From CAISIP01 sp031403955 (lineage in GTDB: Bacteria > Pseudomonadota > Gammaproteobacteria > Burkholderiales > Burkholderiaceae_C), in assembly GCA_031403955.1 (NCBI GenBank), contig JANNGR010000583.1:3987-67986 (forward strand): a stretch of 64,000 nucleotides of DNA, given 5' to 3'. Positions within the stretch are counted from its first letter, which is position 1. Each line of letters begins with the position of its first letter. Under the pieces are notes generated by a model. It saw nothing but the letters and a program-made list of their open reading frames with translations. It ran no database searches and had not been told where the DNA came from. Of this stretch, positions 27,408 to 36,270 are shown one piece after another. A program made the translations under genes and the position numbers.

Positions 27408-28271
27408 TCAGGTCAGGGTGTATGCCAGGCGCACATAAATCGGCGCAAACGACTCCGCCTGGGTGATCTCGATCAGGGTTTCCTTGGCCAGTTCCAGCAG
27501 CGCCAGAAAAGTCACGACCAGTACCTGCGAACCTTTGGACCGATCGAACAGGTTTTCGAATTCGACGAATTTGTGGCCTTGCAAAAGGCGCAAAACCATG
27601 CTCATGTGCTCGCGCACCGACAGTTGCTCGCGTGTGATGTGGTGGTTCTGGATCAGCCGGGCGCGCTTCAGAATGTCTTGCCATGCCTGCTGCAAATCCA
27701 GCACGTTGACATCCGGGAAACGCGGCTGCATCGATTGCTCGATCACGACCTGCGCCTTGAGAAAGTCCCGGCCGCTTAGCGGCATCGCGTTCAGGGCGGC
27801 CGCGGCCAGCTTGGTTTGTTCGTACTCGAGCAAGCGGCGCACCAGCGCGGCCCGCGGGTCTTCGGCCTCCTGGCCCTCGGCCAGCTTGCGTGGCGGCAAC
27901 AACATGCGCGACTTGATTTCAATCAACATCGCAGCCATCAGCAGGTATTCAGCTGCCAACTCCAGATTGCGTCCGCGAATTTCCTCCACGTAGACCAGGT
28001 ACTGGCGCGTGACGCCGGCCATGGGTATGTCCAGGATATTGAAGTTCTGCTTGCGAATCAGGTACAGCAGCAGGTCCAGCGGGCCTTCGAACGCCTCCAG
28101 GAATACCTCCAGCGCATCCGGCGGTATGTAGAGATCCAGTGGCATCGAGAACAGCGGCTCGCCGTACAGCCGCGCCAACGCGACCTGGTCCACCACCTGC
28201 GGCATACCCGCGTTATCTGCCGTATCGGCAAGCAGCGATGTCGCCGCGACCGGTATCGAAAGTTCTGCCAA
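27408..28271 (-). CDS. scpA: Segregation and condensation protein A
   Basis: 287 residues with the ScpA blocks FEGPLDLLLYLIRKQNFNIL, ELAAEYLLMAAMLIEIKSR and the C-terminal winged-helix part (VVTFLALLELAKETLIEI). ScpA is the kleisin that joins the SMC ATPase heads. scpB is not adjacent. Nine bases after the DUF3460 gene, whose order before scpA is usual in this group. Confidence 0.93.
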   Translation of the reverse strand: MAELSIPVAATSLLADTADNAGMPQVVDQVALARLYGEPLFSMPLDLYIPPDALEVFLEAFEGPLDLLLYLIRKQNFNILDIPMAGVTRQYLVYVEEIRGRNLELAAEYLLMAAMLIEIKSRMLLPPRKLAEGQEAEDPRAALVRRLLEYEQTKLAAAALNAMPLSGRDFLKAQVVIEQSMQPRFPDVNVLDLQQAWQDILKRARLIQNHHITREQLSVREHMSMVLRLLQGHKFVEFENLFDRSKGSQVLVVTFLALLELAKETLIEITQAESFAPIYVRLAYTLT

Positions 28272-28280
28272 GAGGGTCAG

Positions 28281-28487
28281 CTACTTGGGGCCGGTCTGGT
28301 AGACGTACGGCTTTTGCGGGTCGTCAGCGGCGCGGTATTCGCGCCAGGCGATGCGGTCCACGGCCTTGTCCCACAACAACTCTCGCCCCTGACGTTGCTG
28401 CGCCTCCAGTTCGGGATTGTTGCGTTTTAGCTCGGTGATGAACTGGGTGATCTCGGACTCGTAGTCCGGGCGGCGAAATATGGACAT
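28281..28487 (-). CDS. DUF3460 small protein
   Basis: 68 residues: MSIFRRPDYESEITQFI at the start and LWDKAVDRIAW in the middle identify the DUF3460 family, found in betaproteobacteria and without known function. Probably shares a transcript with scpA. Confidence 0.85.
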   Translation of the reverse strand: MSIFRRPDYESEITQFITELKRNNPELEAQQRQGRELLWDKAVDRIAWREYRAADDPQKPYVYQTGPK

Positions 28488-28525
28488 AGACTTGAACCTC
28501 TGGCATGAATTTTACAGGGGTGCCG

Positions 28526-29032
28526 ATGGTCAATCGTTTTATTCGGGTCGGCCTGTTCACCGCGCTGCTGGCAATGGCTGCCTGCGACCCGCAGAGGATC
28601 AGTGCGCTTGAGGAAGGTCTGGCGAGCGAAGCCGACGTACGGGCGCGTTTTGGCGAACCCGAGAAAATATGGGACGCTCCCAATGGAGGTCGTACGTTCG
28701 AGTACAACCGGCAGCCGGCCGGGGCCAAGAACTACATGATCACGATTGGCGCGGACGGCAAGATGAGTGCGCTGCGCCAGGTATTGACGCCGCAAAACTT
28801 TGCCAAAGTGGTGCCGGGAATGATGATGGAGGACCTGCGCCGGCTGCTCGGAAAACCGATGCGCGTCACGACGTTTGCGCTCAAGAATCAAACCCACTAC
28901 GACTGGCGTTATCTGGACGGCGTCAATGCGTCGGACGCAAAAATATTCACTGCTGTGCTGGATGCAGACCTGCGGGTTGTGTCGACCAATTCGACCAGTG
29001 ATCCGGACGCCGACAAAAGCAATCGGCGTTGA
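28526..29032 (+). CDS. SmpA/BamE-like lipoprotein
   Basis: About 168 residues. A lipoprotein signal peptide (MVNRFIRVGLFTALLAMAAC) ends in a lipobox with Cys19 or so. The mature part has two repeats of the SmpA/OmlA-type pattern (EADVRARFGEPEKIW and MEDLRRLLGKPMRVTTF). BamE-like proteins help the beta-barrel assembly machine, but this double-repeat form may not be BamE itself. ATG 28526 is preferred over 28505 because it gives a normal signal peptide. The hyf operon starts 69 bases downstream. Confidence 0.75.
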   Translation: MVNRFIRVGLFTALLAMAACDPQRISALEEGLASEADVRARFGEPEKIWDAPNGGRTFEYNRQPAGAKNYMITIGADGKMSALRQVLTPQNFAKVVPGMMMEDLRRLLGKPMRVTTFALKNQTHYDWRYLDGVNASDAKIFTAVLDADLRVVSTNSTSDPDADKSNRR

Positions 29033-29101
29033 TATTTCGTGGTACTTCGGTCCCTTACACTCGAACGATGATTGGCTCACTTCAGGCGCAACGCGAGACA
29101 T

Positions 29102-31126
29102 ATGGGCGCTCTGGCTGACCCGTCGCGGTGGGTTCACCTGGACTGGGTGCTGGTGGCGGTGGGAGCGTGGCTGGTAGTGGGTGTGGCGGGGGTGTTCGCG
29201 CTGCGCCGACTGGTGTTTGTCGCGCGTTTCCTGTTCCCGGCTGGCGGGGTGATCGCGCTCGGATTGTTTGCCGTCGCTTTGCAGGCGGTTTTCTCGACCC
29301 CGCAGACCGCGGTGTTGGCTATTGGTCTGCCGCAGTTGCCGTTTCATCTGCGCCTTGACGCGCTCTCGGCTTTTTTCCTGATCGTGATCGCCGCCACGGC
29401 GGTCGGCGTGTCGGCATTTGCAGCCGGTTATTTTCGCAAGGGGGAGGGCACCCCGCCCGGCTTGTTGTGCCTTGAGTACCATGTTTTCCTGGCGGCCATG
29501 GTGATGGTGTTGCTGGCCGATGACGCATACGCCTTCATGGTGATGTGGGAGACGATGGCGCTGTCTTCGTTTTTCCTGGTGATCGCCAACCACCGCATTC
29601 CCGAGATCCGCCAGGCTGGTTATCTGTACCTGTTGATCGCCCATATCGGCGCGATCGGCATCCTGCTGTGTTTTGGCGTGCTGCAGGCCAATACCGGCGA
29701 CTACACGTTTGCCAATATGCGTTTGCAGCACCTGACGCCATTCTGGGCCTCGGTCGCGTTCCTGCTGGCGCTGTTCGGTTTTGGCGCCAAGGCCGGCATT
29801 CTGCCGCTGCATGTGTGGTTGCCCGAGGCGCATCCGGCGGCGCCGTCGCCGGTATCCGCACTGATGAGCGGCGTGATGTTGAAGACCGCCATCTACGGCG
29901 TGTTGCGGGTCGCGTTTGATCTGTTGCAGATTCAACTCTGGTGGTGGGGTGTGTTGTTGCTGGCATTGGGATTGGCTACGGCTATCTACGGTGTGGTGTT
30001 CGCCGCCGTGCAGGTCGACATGAAGCGTTTGCTGGCTTATTCGTCGATCGAGAACATCGGCCTGATGTTTGCCGCCATCGGACTGGCGCTGATTTTCTGG
30101 GCCTACCGCATGCAGGCCATGGCTGCACTGGCGCTCACCGCCGCGCTCTACCATGTGGCGAGCCACGCCTTCTTCAAGAGCCTGTTGTTTCTGGGCACCG
30201 GGGCGGTGTTGCACGCCACCCACGAGCGCAGTCTGGGCAAACTTGGCGGCCTGATCCGCAGCATGCCGTGGGTGGCCTGGATGACCCTGGTCGGGGCCTT
30301 GGCCAGCGCCGGTCTGCCGCCACTCGGCGGTTTTGTCGCCGAATGGTTGCTGTTGCAAAGTTTCCTGTTCACGCCGGGCCTGCCGAATTCTTTCCTCAAC
30401 ATGCTGATCCCGGCCGTGACGGCGCTGATTGCGATGGTGTCGGCGCTCGCCGGCTACACCATGGTCAAGTTCTTTGGCGTGATTTTTCTGGGCCAGCCGC
30501 GCGAGGAAAGACTGCTGCAAGCGCGGGACGCCGACCGCTGGGAGCGTTTGGGCATGTTGTGGCTGGTGGCTGGATGTATCGCGCTGGGGCTGTTGCCAAA
30601 CCAGTTCATTCAGCTCATCGATCCAGTGACGCAACAACTGGTTGCGGCTGGCCTGGGCGCAACGGCGGCCACCAGTGGCTGGTTGCTGGTGCCGGTGGAC
30701 ATAGAGCGGGCCAGTTACGGACCGGTGATTTTCCTGCTCGGTGTGGCGGCGTGTTACGCGCTGGCTTACCTGCTGGTGCGCCGGTTCTACCACGGCCGCG
30801 TGCGGCGCTCCGATCCGTGGGACTGCGGTTACCCATGGCAGACGGCGCGCATGCAGGACACGGCCGAGGGTTTCGGCCAGCCGATTCGTCAGATTTTCGA
30901 GCCGTTTTTTCGCATCGAACGGCATCTGCCGAGCCCGTTTGACGCCGCGCCGCGTTACCGCGTGGTGCTCGGCGACCATTTTTGGCACTGGCTGTACTTG
31001 CCGGTGGCGTCTCTTATCGATCGGACTTCCAGGCTGATCGGCCGGCTCCAGCAGGGGCGCATAGCGTTGTACCTGTTGTGCAGCTTTGTGACCCTGATCG
31101 CCGTGCTGGTGGTGGTAACGCGATGA
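29102..31126 (+). CDS. hyfB: HyfB-like membrane subunit (complex I NuoL/M/N-type antiporter family)
   Basis: About 674 residues from ATG 29102, matching HyfB length. Many transmembrane helices with the antiporter-family core: Glu in MWETMALSSFF, Lys in FGAKAGILPLHVWLPEAHP, the helix KRLLAYSSIENIG. The C-terminal soluble block WDCGYPWQTARMQDTAEGF is typical of HyfB/HycC. It should form one of the proton-pumping modules of the complex. First gene of a six-gene operon with overlapping or nearly overlapping starts. Confidence 0.9.
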   Translation: MGALADPSRWVHLDWVLVAVGAWLVVGVAGVFALRRLVFVARFLFPAGGVIALGLFAVALQAVFSTPQTAVLAIGLPQLPFHLRLDALSAFFLIVIAATAVGVSAFAAGYFRKGEGTPPGLLCLEYHVFLAAMVMVLLADDAYAFMVMWETMALSSFFLVIANHRIPEIRQAGYLYLLIAHIGAIGILLCFGVLQANTGDYTFANMRLQHLTPFWASVAFLLALFGFGAKAGILPLHVWLPEAHPAAPSPVSALMSGVMLKTAIYGVLRVAFDLLQIQLWWWGVLLLALGLATAIYGVVFAAVQVDMKRLLAYSSIENIGLMFAAIGLALIFWAYRMQAMAALALTAALYHVASHAFFKSLLFLGTGAVLHATHERSLGKLGGLIRSMPWVAWMTLVGALASAGLPPLGGFVAEWLLLQSFLFTPGLPNSFLNMLIPAVTALIAMVSALAGYTMVKFFGVIFLGQPREERLLQARDADRWERLGMLWLVAGCIALGLLPNQFIQLIDPVTQQLVAAGLGATAATSGWLLVPVDIERASYGPVIFLLGVAACYALAYLLVRRFYHGRVRRSDPWDCGYPWQTARMQDTAEGFGQPIRQIFEPFFRIERHLPSPFDAAPRYRVVLGDHFWHWLYLPVASLIDRTSRLIGRLQQGRIALYLLCSFVTLIAVLVVVTR

Positions 31127-32070
31127 GTTATTTCGGCTTCATTTCCCAGTTGCTGGAGATCGCCGTCGCGTTGGCGCTGGCGCCGCTGCTCAGTGGCTGG
31201 GTCAACCAGTGGCGCGCCTGGTTGCAGAACAAGTCGGCACCCAGCTTGTTGCAGCCGTATCGCCTGCTGCACAAGTTGTTTCACAAGGACTCGGTGGTGG
31301 CACACCACGCTTCGCCGCTGTTTCGTGTCGCGCCGTACATTATTTTTGGCTGCATGACACTGGCCTGCGCCATTATTCCGACCCTGTCGACTGACTTGCC
31401 CCTGTCAGCCGCTGCCGATGCGATTGCACTGGTTGGTCTGTTTGCGCTGGCGCGGGTGTTCATCTCGCTGGCGGCAATGGACATCGGCACATCGTTTGGC
31501 AGTCTCGGCGCGCGGCGCGAGATGTTGATCGGGTTTCTCGCCGAACCGGCGCTGTTGATGGTGTTGTTCTCGGCCTCGCTGATTTCCAAGTCGACTTCGC
31601 TGACCACCATCGTGGCCACGCTGGCACACCGCGAGTTCGCCATCTATCCCAGCCTGGCTTTTGCCGGCGTGGCATTTGCCATGGTGTCGCTGGCCGAAAA
31701 CGCGCGGGTGCCGGTGGACAACCCGGCCACCCACCTGGAACTGACCATGATCCATGAGGCCTTGATTCTGGAGTATTCGGGGCGCCATCTGGCGTTGCTC
31801 GAATGGGCCGCGAGCCTGAAATTGTTTGCCTATTCATGTATCGGGCTGGCGTTGTTTTTTCCGTGGGGCGTCGCCAACGCGCACGCTCCGCTGGCCCTGC
31901 TGCTGGCGCTGCCAACCCTGGTATTCAAGCTGGCGGTTGGCGGCGTATTGCTGGCGGTGCTGGAGACACTGAGCGCCAAGATGCGCATTTTCCGGGTGCC
32001 GGAGTTTCTGGCCACCGCCTTCATGCTGGCCGTGATCGGCCTGCTGGTGCGCATCTTGTTGGGGGCATGA
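31123..32070 (+). CDS. hyfC: HyfC-like membrane subunit (NuoH family)
   Basis: About 315 residues from ATG 31123, which overlaps the hyfB stop (ATGA). Eight or so hydrophobic segments; NuoH-type motifs include LLQPYRLLHKLFHKDSVV, the SLGARREMLIGFLAEP loop and ENARVPVDNPATHLELTMIHEA, the acidic region at the quinone/proton entry. It links the hydrophilic arm (HyfG/HyfI) to the pumping modules. Confidence 0.92.
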   Translation: MSYFGFISQLLEIAVALALAPLLSGWVNQWRAWLQNKSAPSLLQPYRLLHKLFHKDSVVAHHASPLFRVAPYIIFGCMTLACAIIPTLSTDLPLSAAADAIALVGLFALARVFISLAAMDIGTSFGSLGARREMLIGFLAEPALLMVLFSASLISKSTSLTTIVATLAHREFAIYPSLAFAGVAFAMVSLAENARVPVDNPATHLELTMIHEALILEYSGRHLALLEWAASLKLFAYSCIGLALFFPWGVANAHAPLALLLALPTLVFKLAVGGVLLAVLETLSAKMRIFRVPEFLATAFMLAVIGLLVRILLGA

Positions 32071-32071
32071 G

Positions 32072-32731
32072 TTGACGGACCTGATCACCCAACTCATCAA
32101 CCTGTTCGCGGCCATCATCCTGATGCTGGCTTTCGCGATGATTTCGCAGCGGCGCATTCTGTCGCTGATCCATCTCTTCACGCTGCAGGGTGTCGCCCTG
32201 GTGGCCGCCACGGTAACGGTGGGTTATGTCACGCACCAGCCGCATTTGTATCTGTCGGCCGGCCTTACCTTGCTGCTCAAGGTAATCCTGATTCCGTATT
32301 TGCTGCACCGGGTGGTAAACCGGCTCGACGTGCGCTGGGACGTCGAGGCGCTTATCAATATCCCCACCACCATGCTGATTGGCATCGTGCTGGTGATTTT
32401 TGCGTTCAACCTGGCGTCGCCGATCGCCCATCTGTCATCGACCATCGCACGCGGCACGCTCGGAATCGCGCTGGCCTGTATCTTGTTGTCGTTCCTGATG
32501 ATGATCGTTCGCTCCAAGGCGGTGCCGCAGGTGATCGGCTTTCTGTCGATGGAAAACGGCTTGTTTTTTGCCGCCACTTCGGCTACCTACGGCATGCCGA
32601 TGGTGGTCGAACTCGGTATCGCGCTCGATGTGCTGGTCGGCATCCTGATCATGGGGGTTTTCCTGTTCCAGATCCGCGAGCAGTTCGACAGTCTGGATAT
32701 TCGCCACCTTGAGAAGTTGCGCGAAGAATGA
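32072..32731 (+). CDS. hyfE: HyfE-like membrane subunit
   Basis: 219 residues, about seven hydrophobic segments, beginning at TTG 32072 (no nearby ATG). HyfE combines a NuoK-like part (RILSLIHLFTLQGVALVAA, VRSKAVPQVIGFLSMENGLF) with extra helices. One base separates it from hyfC and it overlaps hyfF by 4 bases (ATGA). Confidence 0.87.
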   Translation: MTDLITQLINLFAAIILMLAFAMISQRRILSLIHLFTLQGVALVAATVTVGYVTHQPHLYLSAGLTLLLKVILIPYLLHRVVNRLDVRWDVEALINIPTTMLIGIVLVIFAFNLASPIAHLSSTIARGTLGIALACILLSFLMMIVRSKAVPQVIGFLSMENGLFFAATSATYGMPMVVELGIALDVLVGILIMGVFLFQIREQFDSLDIRHLEKLREE

Positions 32732-34188
32732 CCCTGCAAGCGCTGCATTTTGTTTTCGGCATTCCGCTGCTGGGCAGCATCGTGCTGGCGTTTACCGGGC
32801 AGCGCGACGTGGCGCGCGACATCAACGCCGCATTCAGCCTGGGCACCTTCATCGCCGCCTGCGTTTTGACGGCGCAAATTGTCAGCGACGGGCCGTTGTT
32901 GGCCCTCGATGACCAGTTCTACATCGATCCGCTGAACGTCTTCCTGGTTACCCTGACCGCGTTTGTCGGCTTGACCACGGCGTTGTTCTCGCGTCCCTAC
33001 ATGCTGGTGGAGCGCGACCGCGGCAAGATGACGCCGCCGCGCATGCGGCTGTACCACAGCATGTACCAGTTGTTCAGCTTCACGATGCTGGTGGCGCTGA
33101 TGACCAACAACATGGGCATCCTGTGGGTGGCGATGGAGGCGGCCACGCTCACCACCGTGTTGCTGGTCAGCGTGTACCGCACCGCCGCCAGTCTGGAGGC
33201 GGCCTGGAAATATTTCATACTTTGCGGAGTCGGCATCGCGCAGGCACTGTTCGGAACGGTGCTGTTGTACATGGCAGCCGAAAAAGTGTTGGGCGCTGAA
33301 GGCGGCGCCTTGTTGTGGACCAACCTGGACGCGGTCAAGTCGCAACTCGACCCCGACATAATTACGCTGGCGTTTGCTTTCCTGTTCATTGGCTACGGCA
33401 CCAAGGTCGGCTTGGTGCCGTTGCATAACTGGTTGCCCGACGCCCACGCCGAGGGTCCAACACCGGTGTCGGCGGTACTTTCCGGTTTGTTGCTCAATGT
33501 GGCGCTGTACGCGCTGCTGCGCTGCAAGGTACTCACCGACGGCGCGCTGCACAGCCCGCTGGCAAGCCAGCTGATGTTGGGATTTGGCTTGCTCTCGGTG
33601 CTGGTGGCGGCATTTTTCCTGTCGCGCCAGAAGGACGTGAAACGCATGTTTGCTTATTCGTCGATAGAGCATATGGGGCTGATCACGTTTGCGTTTGGCC
33701 TGGGCGGACCGATTGCCAACTTTGCCGGGCTACTGCACATGACGGTGCACTCGTTGATCAAGTCCGCTATTTTCTTCGCCGTCGGCCATGCGACGCAAAA
33801 AGCCGGCACACAGAATATGGACGACATACGAGGCTTGATCACGGTCAGCCCGACGGTCGGCTGGGGCCTGATGCTGGGCTCGCTGGCGATCCTGGGCATG
33901 CCGCCATTCGGCGTGTTTGCGAGCGAATTCCTGATCCTGACCACCGCCATGCGCGAGCAGCCCTGGGCCACACCCTTGTTGCTGCTGGCGCTCGGGGTGG
34001 CTTTCGCGGCCGTTTTGAGCCGGGTTCTGCCGATGGTATTTGGCCAGACCACGTTGAAGCCGCTGAAGCATTCGCCGGCGCTGCTGCCAGTGTTCGTTCA
34101 CCTGGCGCTGGGCCTGATGCTGGGCCTGTACATACCGCCCTACCTGGATGCGTGGTTCCGGCAGGCGGCTCGCATGATCGGAGGTTGA
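32728..34188 (+). CDS. hyfF: HyfF-like membrane subunit (NuoL/M/N-type antiporter family)
   Basis: 486 residues, a second antiporter-type subunit: Glu in MGILWVAMEAATL, Lys in GTKVGLVPLHNWLPDAHAEG, and KRMFAYSSIEHMGLITFAF. At this length it lacks the long lateral helix of NuoL, like E. coli HyfF. Together HyfB and HyfF give two potential ion-pumping units. Confidence 0.9.
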   Translation: MTLQALHFVFGIPLLGSIVLAFTGQRDVARDINAAFSLGTFIAACVLTAQIVSDGPLLALDDQFYIDPLNVFLVTLTAFVGLTTALFSRPYMLVERDRGKMTPPRMRLYHSMYQLFSFTMLVALMTNNMGILWVAMEAATLTTVLLVSVYRTAASLEAAWKYFILCGVGIAQALFGTVLLYMAAEKVLGAEGGALLWTNLDAVKSQLDPDIITLAFAFLFIGYGTKVGLVPLHNWLPDAHAEGPTPVSAVLSGLLLNVALYALLRCKVLTDGALHSPLASQLMLGFGLLSVLVAAFFLSRQKDVKRMFAYSSIEHMGLITFAFGLGGPIANFAGLLHMTVHSLIKSAIFFAVGHATQKAGTQNMDDIRGLITVSPTVGWGLMLGSLAILGMPPFGVFASEFLILTTAMREQPWATPLLLLALGVAFAAVLSRVLPMVFGQTTLKPLKHSPALLPVFVHLALGLMLGLYIPPYLDAWFRQAARMIGG

Positions 34189-34192
34189 TGGC

Positions 34193-35740
34193 ATGTCGAT
34201 TCCTGGTATGACGCTGGGTCTGCGCCGCCTGTCGGCGCCCTTGCCGGTCTGGCATGCTGGCGTGGGTACAGATGAGTGGCAACTCGCGGCGCGTGTGGTG
34301 CGTGAAGGTGGCGGCCGCTTGGTATCGGTGTGGGGGTCGCACGCCAACGGGCTGAGCGCCCACGCGGCCTATGCGGTCCAGGATGGCCTGGTCTGGCTGC
34401 AACTGGCGCTCGAGGATAGCCATCCCCACTACCCTGACCTGGCGCCGGTTTTTCCAGCGGCCGCCCGGATGCAGCGTGCCGCGGCGGACCTGCTCGGCAT
34501 TCACGCCGAGGGGGCGGCGGACGTGCGTCCGTGGCTCAACCATGGTGCCTGGAGCGCCGACTATTTGCCTTTGCGGCAGTCTGCGTCCGGCGACGAAGTT
34601 CCGGCTGGCGCCAGCGTTGCCAACTACCCTTTTGTGCGGGTCGAGGGTGAAGGCGTGCATGAAATACCGGTCGGTCCGGTACATGCCGGAATCATCGAAC
34701 CCGGCCATTTCCGTTTCTCGGTGGTAGGCGAAAAGCTGCTGCGCCTGGAGCAGCGGCTGGGCTACACCCACAAGGGCATTGCGCGGCGTTTCACCCAACT
34801 GGCGCCACTGCAGGCGCACCGGCTCGCGGCGCGCATGTCGGGCGACTCCACGGTGGCTGGCGCCTGGGCCTATTGCATGGCGCTGGAGTCGGCTGCGGCT
34901 TGTGAATTGCCGCCGCGCGCGGCCTGGTTGCGCGCCTTGATGCTGGAGCGCGAACGGGTCGCCAACCACCTCGGCGATCTGGGGGCTTTGGGCAACGACG
35001 CGGCGCTCGCGTTCGGTCTGGCCCAGTTCTCGCGCTTGCGAGAAGACTGGCTGCGCCTGTCTGGCCAGGTGTTCGGCCACCGGCTGATGATGGACAACCT
35101 GCTGCCGGGTGGCGTGGCACAGGATGTAAACCAGGCCGCTGTCGACCAGCTTTGCCGGCAATGCGACGCCATTGAGCGCGAGGTGCGCGTGTTGCGTGTG
35201 GTGTACGACGAACATGCCGGATTGCAGGACCGGTTTCTTGGTACCGGCCAGGTATTGCCGGCGCTGGCGGCCCAACTTGGCCTGGCGGGACTGGCAGGCC
35301 GCGCCAGCGGGCAATCCTGGGACCTGCGCAGCGACCATGCCTGGCCACCTTATGACGACCTGGACGTGAAAATTGCCACCCACCGCAATGGCGACGTGGC
35401 CGCACGGGTGATGGTGCGTTTTGATGAGCTGTTTGAGTCACTACGCCTGATTCGGACGATTGCGCGGCGGTTGCCCGGCGGTGCGCTGCGAAGCGCGCTC
35501 GACCTGCCGGCTGAGCCGTCGCTTGGTGCCGGTTGGATAGAAGGCTGGCGCGGCGAGATTCTGGTGGCGCTGGAGCTCGATGGGTCGGCCAACAGTGGCC
35601 GCATTTTGGGTTGCCACTGCCATGACCCCTCGTGGCACAACTGGCCGGTGCTGGAACATGCGGTGATAGGCAACATCGTTCCGGACTTCCCGTTGATCAA
35701 TAAGTCCTTTAACCTGAGTTACTCGGGGCATGATTTATGA
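34193..35740 (+). CDS. hyfG: HyfG-like large subunit lacking the NiFe-site cysteines (Ehr type)
   Basis: 515 residues: NuoC-like N-terminal domain (about 1-140) fused to a NuoD / hydrogenase-large-subunit domain. Recognisable: GPVHAGIIEPGHFRFSVVGE and RLGYTHKGI. The two CxxC pairs that hold nickel in group 4 hydrogenases are replaced: ARMSGDST (S216, S219) and the C-terminal FNLSYSG (S509, G512). No C-terminal processing extension follows. It therefore cannot bind a NiFe centre in the known way and should be an Ehr (energy-converting hydrogenase related) subunit rather than a hydrogenase. The domain may instead face a quinone-like or protein partner; that is open. Confidence 0.9.
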   Translation: MSIPGMTLGLRRLSAPLPVWHAGVGTDEWQLAARVVREGGGRLVSVWGSHANGLSAHAAYAVQDGLVWLQLALEDSHPHYPDLAPVFPAAARMQRAAADLLGIHAEGAADVRPWLNHGAWSADYLPLRQSASGDEVPAGASVANYPFVRVEGEGVHEIPVGPVHAGIIEPGHFRFSVVGEKLLRLEQRLGYTHKGIARRFTQLAPLQAHRLAARMSGDSTVAGAWAYCMALESAAACELPPRAAWLRALMLERERVANHLGDLGALGNDAALAFGLAQFSRLREDWLRLSGQVFGHRLMMDNLLPGGVAQDVNQAAVDQLCRQCDAIEREVRVLRVVYDEHAGLQDRFLGTGQVLPALAAQLGLAGLAGRASGQSWDLRSDHAWPPYDDLDVKIATHRNGDVAARVMVRFDELFESLRLIRTIARRLPGGALRSALDLPAEPSLGAGWIEGWRGEILVALELDGSANSGRILGCHCHDPSWHNWPVLEHAVIGNIVPDFPLINKSFNLSYSGHDL

Positions 35741-36270
35741 CCTGGAACATCATCAAGCAGATCGCTCGCAACGGCATTCGCACCGAGGCCCCACCGCACG
35801 GCGCCGCTGGTTTGCAGGCCGAGGTGTTGCATATCCACCAGGACCTGCTGGACATACTGGGCCAGGCGCTGACGATCCGCCAAGTCGATGCCGGTTCGTG
35901 TAATGGATGCGAGCTGGAAATCAACGCGCTGGGCAACCCGTACTACAACATCGAGGGCTTGGGCATACAGTTCGTTGCCAGCCCGCGCCATGCCGACATG
36001 TTGCTGGTGACCGGGCCGGTGTCGCGCAACATGGAGCTGGCCTTGCAGCGCACCTATGACGCCACACCCGATCCCAAGCTGGTGGTGGCGGTTGGCGATT
36101 GTGCCGCGGATGGCGGCATATTCGGCGAGAGTTATGCCAGTTGCGGCCGGGTGTCCAACGTCATACCGGTGCATCTGACGGTGCCGGGTTGCCCGCCGCC
36201 GCCGCTCGAAATCTTGCGCGGCATCCTGACGGCGGTGCGTCGCGTGCGTGGCCAGGACGGCCATGTCTGA
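35737..36270 (+). CDS. hyfI: HyfI-like small subunit (NuoB family), proximal FeS cluster retained
   Basis: 177 residues. The ligands of the N2-type [4Fe-4S] cluster are all there: GSCNGCELEI (two Cys), VVAVGDCAADGGIFG and VPGCPPPPLEILRG. It should pass electrons next to HyfG. ATG 35737 overlaps the hyfG stop (ATGA). No HyfA- or HyfH-like polyferredoxin gene lies in the operon, so the electron donor must come from elsewhere. Confidence 0.92.
   Translation: MTWNIIKQIARNGIRTEAPPHGAAGLQAEVLHIHQDLLDILGQALTIRQVDAGSCNGCELEINALGNPYYNIEGLGIQFVASPRHADMLLVTGPVSRNMELALQRTYDATPDPKLVVAVGDCAADGGIFGESYASCGRVSNVIPVHLTVPGCPPPPLEILRGILTAVRRVRGQDGHV

Noticed and set aside
28427..30988. 853-codon open frame on the - strand opposite hyfB
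   Set aside because: It is a high-GC shadow: His/Gln/Arg-rich text without domains, antisense to a clear HyfB protein and its neighbours.
34193..35740. Calling hyfG a [NiFe] hydrogenase large subunit
   Set aside because: All four nickel-binding cysteines are replaced and no C-terminal processing site or maturation genes are seen.
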